NCBI GenBank assembly: GCA_937897315.1
Contig: CALCNS010000102.1
Location: forward strand, 1-7,468
Source of the DNA: an uncultured Bacillota bacterium
GTDB lineage: Bacteria > Bacillota > JAAYKD01
Reading direction: 5' to 3'
DNA length: 7,468 bases
Below are positions 1 to 4,965 of the stretch, piece by piece. A program made the translations under genes and the position numbers. The notes beneath the pieces were generated by a model. That model searched no databases. It saw only the letters and a list, made by a program, of their open reading frames with translations, and had not been told where the DNA came from. Within the stretch, counting starts at the first letter, position 1; the number at the start of each line of letters is the position of its first letter.

Positions 1-74
1 TTCATGATTAACAGTGGTTTTTATTTCACTGTCTCTCATAAAGGGAGCATATCAAATGCTTCAGCAGCTTTTCT
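1..74 (-). other. Region downstream of merR with two small hairpins; possible weak terminator
   Basis: After the merR stop the minus strand contains AGCAT/ATGCT (46-50 with 56-60) and a 6-bp ACAGTG/CACTGT hairpin (11-16 with 27-32) with a 10-nt loop. Neither is followed by a convincing T-run, so I do not call an intrinsic terminator. No gene with a ribosome binding site begins here before the window ends. Confidence 0.3.
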
Positions 75-491
75 TTATTGACAGTACCTTTTCATGGCTT
101 CCAAGAGGAATTCTGCCGTGCCGGGAGCAATGGCATCATAGTATGCCTTGAAGCGTGAATCGTCCACATACATCTGTACTAAACCAAGATGCGCTTCTTT
201 TGAATACTCACTCCAGAATGAACCCAGCCATTGTTTGTGTAACTCGCACGCTTTTTGTGCAAGCGGGGAGCCGGGATCTCCTTCTTCCAACGCCCTAACC
301 AAGGTTTGGTTCAGGAGTGTGGTTAGTGTTTCATGATCTTCAAACTGCTTCTGGGTCAAACCCATGAGTTTGGCATTGCTTTCGTTGACTACTTTATCCC
401 CAAAGTGTGCACGAGTTTCTTTACCATACTTCTTTTCATTTTCCTCAATCATGTTCTTTTTCATACCTTCGAATTTGGCATGATCTTTCAT
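75..491 (-). CDS. Predicted internal translation product: free TipAS-like drug-binding domain (138 aa)
   Basis: An in-frame ATG at codon 114 of the MerR gene (489-491) is preceded by AAAGGAGG (499-506) with a 7-nt spacer, as good as the site used for the full-length start. It lies exactly between the coiled-coil linker and the TipAS domain. Initiation there would give a 138-residue protein lacking the DNA-binding domain. In S. lividans, tipA is known to yield both TipAL and the short TipAS (about 144 aa) from an in-frame internal start, TipAS being the more abundant and acting as a drug sequestrant. The Shine-Dalgarno-like bases encode Lys-Gly-Gly within EKGGILM, so a coding constraint alone could explain some of the match. 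Production of the short form is inference. Confidence 0.65.
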   Translation of the reverse strand: MKDHAKFEGMKKNMIEENEKKYGKETRAHFGDKVVNESNAKLMGLTQKQFEDHETLTTLLNQTLVRALEEGDPGSPLAQKACELHKQWLGSFWSEYSKEAHLGLVQMYVDDSRFKAYYDAIAPGTAEFLLEAMKRYCQ

Positions 492-830
492 CAATATCCC
501 TCCTTTTTCTGCAGAAATTGTCTTTTGGACCGTTTCAATTAGAAGATTCAAGCGGTCTCTATGGTCGGACAACGCTCTTAGGTGATTTTGCAACGCCACT
601 TTTCGGTCAAAATTGGGCGCATGCAAAATCTTGCTGATCTCTTCCAATGGTACATCCATTTCTCGGTATAAGAGTATCTGCTGTAAGAGATCCACTTCTG
701 CACCGCCATACACTCGATATCCATTACTATGGATTCTACCGGGTTTCAACAAACCAATTTTATCGTAATACCGTAATGTGCGGGAAGAGATCCCGGCTAA
801 ATCTGCTAACTCTTGAATTTTATACTCCAT
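75..830 (-). CDS. MerR-family transcriptional activator with C-terminal TipAS drug-binding domain (TipAL-like)
   Basis: A 251-residue drug-sensing transcription regulator. Residues 2-70 are a MerR winged helix-turn-helix: a helix with ISSRTLRYYDKIGLL, then the NGYRVY wing and a second helix ending near EEI. Residues about 75-112 form the linking coiled-coil dimerisation helix. Residues about 118-250 match the TipAS antibiotic-recognition domain (conserved features include FWSEYSKEAH, MYVDDSRFKAYYD and PGTAEFL). Full length is close to S. lividans TipAL (about 253 aa). In that family the TipAS domain traps thiopeptides and other hydrophobic drugs, and the activator then untwists a promoter with a long spacer. 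The start is supported by AAAGGAGG at 836-843. The gene lies behind its own MerR-type promoter, so it is very probably autoregulated. Cysteines 195 and 250 are the only ones present; whether either can react covalently with a ligand is unknown. The actual ligand cannot be deduced. Confidence 0.95.
   Translation of the reverse strand: MEYKIQELADLAGISSRTLRYYDKIGLLKPGRIHSNGYRVYGGAEVDLLQQILLYREMDVPLEEISKILHAPNFDRKVALQNHLRALSDHRDRLNLLIETVQKTISAEKGGILMKDHAKFEGMKKNMIEENEKKYGKETRAHFGDKVVNESNAKLMGLTQKQFEDHETLTTLLNQTLVRALEEGDPGSPLAQKACELHKQWLGSFWSEYSKEAHLGLVQMYVDDSRFKAYYDAIAPGTAEFLLEAMKRYCQ
489..506 (-). promoter_or_regulatory. Internal ribosome binding site and start codon inside the MerR-TipAS gene
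   Basis: On the minus strand AAAGGAGG is followed by seven bases and ATG. This is a near-perfect anti-16S match at ideal spacing, inside a coding region and at a domain boundary. It decides the start of the predicted short TipAS product. Confidence 0.65.
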
Positions 831-869
831 AGAAACCTCCTTTCTTCTGGATCTCGTCGCGACATGCTA

Positions 870-900
870 AGTATAAACTATGACGCAACGTCAAAGTCAA
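870..900 (-). promoter_or_regulatory. MerR-type promoter with 19-bp spacer for the MerR-TipAS gene
   Basis: On the minus strand TTGACT (895-900) and TATACT (870-875) are separated by exactly 19 bp (876-894). Over-long 19-20 bp spacers are the hallmark of promoters activated by MerR-family proteins, which distort the DNA so that the -35 and -10 boxes realign. Both hexamers are close to consensus. The predicted RNA start is about 30 bases before the start codon of the gene at 830. No second copy of this promoter-operator was seen in the window, so other targets, if any, lie outside. Confidence 0.85.
877..897. promoter_or_regulatory. Dyad operator for the MerR-TipAS regulator
   Basis: An interrupted palindrome, ACTATGACG - CAA - CGTCAAAGT on the + strand, has 9-bp arms with one mismatched pair and a 3-bp centre. 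It lies almost entirely in the spacer between the -35 and -10 boxes, which is where MerR dimers bind. That position supports autoregulation. Confidence 0.8.
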
Positions 901-914
901 GTGGTGTTTTATCC

Positions 915-957
915 TTTTTTAACTATTCGCTCTCGTATACCGGTTTCTTCTATGAAT
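915..957 (-). repeat. Vestigial copy of an ABC-2 permease C-terminal tail (direct repeat of 2312-2348)
   Basis: On the minus strand this block reads I-H-R-R-N-R-Y-T-R-A-N-S-stop. The real permease ending at 2317 reads L-H-T-G-R-K-R-Y-T-S-A-S-S-stop. Bases 921-950 and 2319-2348 agree at 25 of 30 positions by my count, and both are flanked on the same side by a run of six T on the + strand. The reading frame and the stop position are shared. The frame has no start codon and is closed upstream by the TGA of the ATPase gene, so this is a remnant and not a gene. It may be the scar of a duplication or of an insertion of the ATPase gene between permease and merR. Confidence 0.55.
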
Positions 958-987
958 CCCTCTTACTTTACTACTTCGTTTCGTTCG

Positions 988-2193
988 TCAACCCATTAAC
1001 CATTTCAACACATTGATTCTCCGAATCCCGTCATAATCCGCATCGGGATCTTCATCTAAAGTAAGCACGACCTTCGGATAATGATCGTTAATCTTTTGTA
1101 AGGAGGTTAGTTCCCTTTTCAGAGTACTTTCTTCACGAACGGAAGCAGCAACTTGATAGTACGTTATTCCCCCTTTTTCCATGGCTACAAAATCGACTTC
1201 GAATTCATCCACCTTACCAATATATACCTTATAACCCCGCCGTAAAAGCTCCAAATAAACGACATTCTCTAAAATATAGCCTGCATCAAAAGCGCGAGAA
1301 CCCAAAAGCATCCCTCTTAACCCCAGGTCTACCACGTAATACTTCTCAAGCGTCTTTAAATACTGCTTCCCCTTGATGTTATACCTGTTCGCTTGATACA
1401 CGATATAACATTCCATTAATGCATCCAAATACTTTTCCACAGTTTTTACATCGATCTTTCTACCATCGGAAGTCATGGTATCGGCAATTCTCTTAGTTGA
1501 GAGTTGGTTACCAATGTTATCAAAGACAAATCTCACAACACTTCGGAGCATAAATGCATCGGCAATCTTCTTTCTGCCCATGATATCATTCAGGACGATT
1601 GTATTATAAACTCCGTTTAAGTAATCAGCGATTTCTTTGGGTTGGTCTTTTAATTCGAGTACAAATGGAAATGAGCTGGTTTCAATATATTCCGAATACT
1701 TTCTTGCCAATTCCAGAGCATCACCTGATGCGGAAACAAACTCTTTGAAAGACAGTGGCAGCATGGGGATTTCGACGTAACGACCAGAAATAAGAGTTGC
1801 AATTTCGCTCGAGAGCATATAGGAGCTTGAACCAGTCAAATATAAATCAACATTTTGTTTAATATATAAGCTATCTACGACCTTCGGAAAGTCAATAACG
1901 TGCTGTATTTCATCAAAAAATACATAGGTCATTTTGTCCTCTACTATTCTCTCTTTCACATATGTATGTAACTTAGCCGGGTCTTTCAATTCGTCATAGT
2001 CGAAATCTTCAAAATTTATCGTGATGAGTTGTTCCACAGAAACACCCTGCTGTTTTAAATATTCTTGATACATCATCATTAAGGTGGATTTACCACATCT
2101 GCGAACCCCCGTAATAATCTTTATCAGTTGCTTATCTCGAAAAGCAATCAGCTTTTCTAAATACTCTTTTCGCTCAATTCTTTCTATACCCAT
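988..2193 (-). CDS. Stand-alone AAA-type ATPase with DUF4143 and nuclease-like C-terminus (COG1373 family)
   Basis: A 401-residue predicted ATPase. From the ATG at 2193: Walker A GVRRCGKST at 29-37; Walker B VFFDEIQ at 91-97; sensor-1 type LTGSS at 119-123; the family segment SGRYVEIPMLPLSFKEF at 136-152; a DUF4143-like middle region; and near the C-terminus EVDFVAMEKGGITYYQVA, which resembles a PD-(D/E)xK nuclease fold with the E-x-K replaced by Q-V-A. The family is common and often multicopy in anaerobes, and its function is not established. I chose ATG 2193 over GTG 2220 because AGAGGTGAG (2198-2206) sits correctly before it, and because the promoter at 2222-2250 would start RNA at or just after the GTG. 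The gene follows the ABC operon without a visible terminator but has its own promoter. It may be an unrelated insert in the drug locus. Confidence 0.9.
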   Translation of the reverse strand: MGIERIERKEYLEKLIAFRDKQLIKIITGVRRCGKSTLMMMYQEYLKQQGVSVEQLITINFEDFDYDELKDPAKLHTYVKERIVEDKMTYVFFDEIQHVIDFPKVVDSLYIKQNVDLYLTGSSSYMLSSEIATLISGRYVEIPMLPLSFKEFVSASGDALELARKYSEYIETSSFPFVLELKDQPKEIADYLNGVYNTIVLNDIMGRKKIADAFMLRSVVRFVFDNIGNQLSTKRIADTMTSDGRKIDVKTVEKYLDALMECYIVYQANRYNIKGKQYLKTLEKYYVVDLGLRGMLLGSRAFDAGYILENVVYLELLRRGYKVYIGKVDEFEVDFVAMEKGGITYYQVAASVREESTLKRELTSLQKINDHYPKVVLTLDEDPDADYDGIRRINVLKWLMG

Positions 2194-2221
2194 CTTTCTC
2201 ACCTCTCCATTCTTCATCACA

Positions 2222-2250
2222 ATTGTATCCTAAAACTCAATAAAAATCAA
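2222..2250 (-). promoter_or_regulatory. Promoter of the AAA ATPase gene
   Basis: TTGATT (2245-2250) and TACAAT (2222-2227) on the minus strand are 17 bp apart. RNA would start near 2213-2216, only a few bases before the Shine-Dalgarno site at 2198-2206, giving a very short leader. The -35 box fills the loop of a 12-bp inverted repeat and the -10 box abuts its end, so a protein bound to the repeat would block this promoter. Confidence 0.65.
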
Positions 2251-2278
2251 GAGTTTTAGGATTGTATTCCCAAAACTC
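2222..2278. repeat. Three-arm repeat cluster overlapping the ATPase promoter (possible operator)
   Basis: Arm 1, ATCCTAAAACTC (2227-2238), and arm 2, GAGTTTTAGGAT (2251-2262), are perfect 12-bp inverted repeats around a 12-nt loop. Arm 3 (2268-2278, TCCCAAAACTC) is inverted relative to arm 2 with one mismatch over 11 bp. With the flanking ATTGTAT it forms a direct repeat with arm 1 (2222-2238 versus 2261-2278). The middle arm is therefore shared by two overlapping palindromes. This looks like a multi-site operator. The binding protein is unknown, and autoregulation by the ATPase is only a guess. Confidence 0.6.
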
Positions 2279-2316
2279 TTAAAAATTTCGAACTTATAGG
2301 AACATAAATCATTTTT

Positions 2317-3102
2317 TCAACTACTAGCACTCGTATATCGTTTTCTTCCGGTGTGTAAAGACACGGTGGACAACAATACAAAGGTTACACCAATCAAAAG
2401 GTAGAGGGCTAAAGGAAGGACACTGCGTTTTCCCAGCAGAACCATAGCCGGTGCATTGGCGAGTGGTATTGCCGGAATCACCCATAGAAAACCATAAAGA
2501 CACTCTTTGCCAAACATTTCTTGAGGTTTGCTGGCCATATCCATCATAAGGTAGTAGATGTTATTGATTCCGTCGACCTTTATAAAGACGAACGCCAAAG
2601 TGTATAGCAGTAGCATAAACGAAGCCAAAACAACAACACCGTTAATGAGGAAAAGAAGATACAGAGAAATTTGGGTAGCTGAAATGTGGCTGCTCATTTT
2701 TGATAATTGACTTAGCAAGACAATGACCGGAGCGATAATGGAAAGCAACCCGGAAATATGAATCGGCCCGGTGTTCACTTGAAACAGAAGATTGACTGGA
2801 CGTAATAGCAGTTTATCAAATCCACCGCTGCCAACGCCATTGACAAATCGATTTTGATTAAAGTGAATGATACCGCGATACATCTGGTTGACAATAAGAG
2901 ACGTACAAATCAGTACAATCATATCCTCTTTGCTCCAACCGGCTATACTCTCAACACTGCCATAGATAAACTCCACCGAGAGTAGAGTCATGAAGGTGTT
3001 GAGGATGCTTTGGATTAACATCAGCCAAAAGTTCGCACGATACATGGTCGCTGCCATAACAGACAGTTTGCATTGGGCATAAAACAACTTCACATATTTC
3101 AT
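2317..3102 (-). CDS. ABC-2 type exporter permease, second subunit (COG3694 / DUF990 family)
   Basis: A 261-residue membrane protein with about six hydrophobic segments (roughly residues 22-46, 59-76, 115-132, 145-175, 203-223 and 227-248). The segment GSGGFDKLLLRPVN at about 91-104 is the cytoplasmic G-x-x-x-LL-K/R-P motif shared with the neighbouring permease and typical of this paired family. It should form the transmembrane channel together with the 3106-3906 product, powered by the ATPase encoded at 3903-4703. The start is three bases after the stop of the preceding gene; a G-rich run inside that gene's last codons (GGTAGGGGG) can serve as ribosome binding site. COG4586/4587/3694 systems have been linked to export of toxic cations or drugs; the substrate here is unknown. 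The C-terminal codons are repeated at 915-957. Confidence 0.9.
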   Translation of the reverse strand: MKYVKLFYAQCKLSVMAATMYRANFWLMLIQSILNTFMTLLSVEFIYGSVESIAGWSKEDMIVLICTSLIVNQMYRGIIHFNQNRFVNGVGSGGFDKLLLRPVNLLFQVNTGPIHISGLLSIIAPVIVLLSQLSKMSSHISATQISLYLLFLINGVVVLASFMLLLYTLAFVFIKVDGINNIYYLMMDMASKPQEMFGKECLYGFLWVIPAIPLANAPAMVLLGKRSVLPLALYLLIGVTFVLLSTVSLHTGRKRYTSASS

Positions 3103-3105
3103 CTA

Positions 3106-3906
3106 CTAACCCCCTACCGAGGAAAAGCGTTTCAGACCGGCTTTCCAAATGAATCGATGCAAGAGTAACAGAATGACAATCCAGCTCAAGTGGATCCAAA
3201 GTAGTTGCAATTGCTTTTCCACGGAGAGTAATCCCAGATAAATTTTACTGGGCAAATATCCCCAAGCGGAGAAAGGCAACTTTTCTAAAACGCTAAGCCA
3301 CCCCTTAGGGAAGAAATCCAAGGGAATATACATGCCCATGGCCATATTTAACAGCACGGCAAGTGACCACATCACCGCAGTCGCTTCTTCCATCCAAAAT
3401 GCCATAAACCCAAAAATGGACCAAAGTAAATGACTGGTAATACTGGCAATCACAATGAACATTACCATGGAAAGAATATTCCAGACAGAAACATTCCAAG
3501 TTAGAAAACCTGAAATAAACGGCAAAACACACAGGACAAAAAGGAGTTGCGGGATTAATCCTGTAATGCTGGTTGATATTTGTTGAAAGTAAACCGTCCA
3601 CTCCAACCGATACGGTTTCAATAAAACCGAACCAAGCGAACCATTTTTGACCATTGACGTATAGTAAAAGCCCGAGCCTTGTAGGGTAAACTTACTCAAA
3701 ATATTGGAGATAACGAAATATGTAATCATACCGGATAAGGTAAATCCATTTAGTGACTTTCCGAAATCGCCGTTAAAAATTAAAACCCAAAAAAACATGG
3801 TCACCAGTAGGCTCATATTTCCAAAAAACAAGTTGATGACCGTATTGAAACGATACTGCAACGAGTTCAGAAAGAATAGCTGAAAGCCATACAAATATTT
3901 CTTCAT
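3106..3906 (-). CDS. ABC-2 type exporter permease, first subunit (COG4587 family)
   Basis: A 266-residue integral membrane protein with about six helices (roughly residues 22-44, 56-72, 114-134, 143-166, 172-190 and 232-252). Two features are typical of the family: the cytoplasmic motif NGSLGSVLLKPYR (about 88-100) and the MYIPLDFFPKGW segment before the last helix region. The ATG overlaps the TGA of the upstream ATPase gene in an ATGA junction (3903-3906), a sign of translational coupling and fixed stoichiometry. It ends in a double TAG immediately before the next permease. It probably forms a heterodimeric membrane domain with that permease. No signal peptide is expected. The substrate cannot be inferred from sequence. 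Confidence 0.92.
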   Translation of the reverse strand: MKKYLYGFQLFFLNSLQYRFNTVINLFFGNMSLLVTMFFWVLIFNGDFGKSLNGFTLSGMITYFVISNILSKFTLQGSGFYYTSMVKNGSLGSVLLKPYRLEWTVYFQQISTSITGLIPQLLFVLCVLPFISGFLTWNVSVWNILSMVMFIVIASITSHLLWSIFGFMAFWMEEATAVMWSLAVLLNMAMGMYIPLDFFPKGWLSVLEKLPFSAWGYLPSKIYLGLLSVEKQLQLLWIHLSWIVILLLLHRFIWKAGLKRFSSVGG

Positions 3907-4703
3907 TTTTGCTTTTCTCCCGACCCCATAAGGTTGAGAATCCCCTCTTTGAAGGACATTTCCGGCTTTTTTAACTCAGCAATATCCCCGTCAAACGTTT
4001 TTTGCCCTTTCTGTAAGAGGATCACCCTGTCGCACGTTTCTTCGATATCGTCCATATAATGACTGGTAATCATCATGGTTGTCTTGTGATCATTTCGGTA
4101 TTTTTTCAGAAAGGTGCGTATCGCTATCTGGCTTCTTAAATCTAGTCCCAGGGTAGGTTCATCCAAAAAAACGACCTTTGGTGTATAGAGAAAACAGTTA
4201 ATCAACTCCATTTTCATGCGCTCGCCCAAAGACAAGCGACGAAGTTGGGTTTTTAACAAATGTTTTACCTCAAGTAGCTCCGCCATATACGATACATTCT
4301 CCGAAAACTCCACTTCTGGCACATCATAAATAAGCTGCTGGTAACGAAACGTGTCTACAGCTGGTAAATCCCAATTGACATCACTCTTGTTTCCCATAAC
4401 AAAGCTAATTTGCTTCAGAAAGTCTTTTTTACGCTCTGTTGGGCAATAACCCGCCACGGTTACTTTACCGGCGGTTGGATATAGAATCCCCGTTAACATT
4501 TTTAAGGTGGTGGTTTTTCCAGCTCCATTTTCTCCCAATAGCCCGACAATTTCACCTTGTTCAACCGAAAAGTTTAACTCATCAACCGCAGTTTTCTCTA
4601 TATATCTTCGTTGAAAGAGGTCCTTCATTGCACTTCGAAACCCCTCGGGCTTTTCGTGAACTCTATACACCTTGCTTACATGTTCGACTTGTATGATCGA
4701 CAT
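3903..4703 (-). CDS. ABC transporter ATPase of the ABC-2 exporter (COG4586, NatA-like)
   Basis: A 266-residue nucleotide-binding subunit. Numbered from the ATG at 4703: Walker A GENGAGKT at 57-64, signature LSLGE at 157-161, Walker B VVFLDE at 177-182 with catalytic Glu182, and switch His215 in TSHYMDD. The Q-loop region reads VMGNKSDVNWDLP, where related proteins usually have Gln, so Asn105 seems to replace it. I prefer ATG 4703 over ATG 4709 because GAGG (4713-4716) is 9 nt from the former but only 3 nt from the latter. It is the first gene of an ABC-2 exporter operon with two permeases. Its expression is predicted to be gated by the leader and terminator just upstream (4722-4904). A role in drug or toxic compound efflux is inferred from the family and neighbours. 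Confidence 0.93.
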   Translation of the reverse strand: MSIIQVEHVSKVYRVHEKPEGFRSAMKDLFQRRYIEKTAVDELNFSVEQGEIVGLLGENGAGKTTTLKMLTGILYPTAGKVTVAGYCPTERKKDFLKQISFVMGNKSDVNWDLPAVDTFRYQQLIYDVPEVEFSENVSYMAELLEVKHLLKTQLRRLSLGERMKMELINCFLYTPKVVFLDEPTLGLDLRSQIAIRTFLKKYRNDHKTTMMITSHYMDDIEETCDRVILLQKGQKTFDGDIAELKKPEMSFKEGILNLMGSGEKQK

Positions 4704-4721
4704 TATCATCTACCTCACTTT

Positions 4722-4766
4722 CAAAATAAAAATCACGTTTGCTTTTGCATAAAAAAGCAAACGTGA
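4722..4766 (-). terminator. Strong intrinsic terminator in the leader of the ABC-2 operon (attenuator)
   Basis: A perfect 14-bp stem (arms 4753-4766 and 4733-4746) with a 6-nt loop is followed on the minus strand by TTTTTATTTTG. It ends only a few bases before the ribosome binding site of the ABC ATPase. Its position inside the leader, downstream of a promoter and a tiny ORF, marks it as a conditional terminator. It would also stop read-through from the exporter-flavodoxin operon, which lacks a terminator of its own. Confidence 0.88.
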
Positions 4767-4904
4767 CTACGCATCAAAAATAATGCTACCTAACGCTCAC
4801 TTTCCGAGGAAACAAGAAATAAGCCAAACAATCTTGGCTGAATTAATCTTATTGTTCTCGTAAAATTAAGCGTTTGCTGGCATAAGTTACCTCCAAGGAT
4901 TTGC
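4733..4904 (-). promoter_or_regulatory. Structured leader RNA: putative ribosome-mediated transcription attenuator
   Basis: Between the predicted RNA start (about 4904) and the terminator lie a five-codon ORF, a long hairpin and alternative pairing segments. The hairpin (4805-4860) has CGAG/CTCG and AACAA/TTGTT outer stems with a 2-nt bulge and an inner AGCCAA/TTGGCT stem (4822-4827 with 4834-4839). The leader-ORF sequence AGCAAACG (4871-4878, minus strand) is identical to part of the terminator's 3' arm, so it can compete for the 5' arm. It overlaps AACGCU (4869-4874), which can instead pair with AGCGUU (4792-4797). Such mutually exclusive pairings are what antibiotic-inducible attenuators use. 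The inducer and the direction of the switch are not resolved. Confidence 0.7.
4866..4883 (-). CDS. Five-residue leader peptide ORF (MPANA)
   Basis: ATG-CCA-GCA-AAC-GCT-TAA, with GGAGG (4890-4894) 6 nt before the ATG. The ribosome binding site is far too good to be incidental for an 18-nt ORF, and it lies about 10 bases from the predicted RNA start. Leader peptides of this size regulate antibiotic-resistance genes by ribosome stalling; the BmrB leader of the B. subtilis bmrCD exporter is a related case. The codons themselves contain the AGCAAACG that can pair with the terminator arm, so ribosome occupancy would directly change folding. I do not recognise the peptide as a known stalling sequence. 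Confidence 0.7.
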   Translation of the reverse strand: MPANA

Positions 4905-4911
4905 TGGAAGC

Positions 4912-4940
4912 ATTATATCATATCAACACAATTTGAACAA
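4912..4940 (-). promoter_or_regulatory. Internal promoter of the ABC-2 operon leader
   Basis: On the minus strand an extended -10 (TGATATAAT, 4912-4920, with consensus TATAAT) lies 17 bp from a weaker -35, TTGTTC (4935-4940). RNA would start near 4904. The strong -10 next to a terminator leader fits a promoter that fires constitutively and is controlled after initiation. Confidence 0.8.
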
Positions 4941-4944
4941 TAAC

Positions 4945-4965
4945 CTGTTTACAAACTGCTTACAA
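4945..4965 (-). repeat. Tandem 10-bp direct repeat just upstream of the leader promoter
   Basis: TTGTAAGCAG (4956-4965) and TTGTAAACAG (4945-4954) on the minus strand differ at one base and start 11 bp apart, about one helical turn. They lie immediately upstream of the -35 box and overlap the last codons of the flavodoxin gene. The placement would suit an activator, but chance is possible. Confidence 0.3.

Noticed and set aside
11..32. ACAGTG/CACTGT hairpin after merR as an intrinsic terminator
   Set aside because: The stem has only six pairs, a 10-nt loop, and no T-run follows on the minus strand.
148..1016. Several plus-strand open frames of 60-76 codons opposite merR and across its promoter
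   Set aside because: They lack ribosome binding sites and recognisable domains, and lie antisense to a clear gene or over its promoter.
2191..2220. GTG at 2220 as the start of the AAA ATPase
   Set aside because: No ribosome binding site precedes it and the predicted RNA start lies at or after it. ATG at 2193 has a good Shine-Dalgarno site.
915..2348. The ATPase segment as an IS element or integron cassette
   Set aside because: There is no transposase, terminal inverted repeat or recombination site. The flanking repeats are imperfect and match permease coding sequence, so only an old duplication or insertion is supported.
4703..4709. ATG at 4709 as the start of the ABC-2 ATPase
   Set aside because: The GAGG ribosome binding site would be only 3 nt away, whereas ATG 4703 is 9 nt away.
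4733..4774. A 13-codon ATG-to-TGA frame on the minus strand spanning the terminator hairpin, as a second leader peptide
   Set aside because: It has no Shine-Dalgarno-like sequence upstream (the bases are TTATTTTTG), and a frame through a terminator stem can arise by chance.
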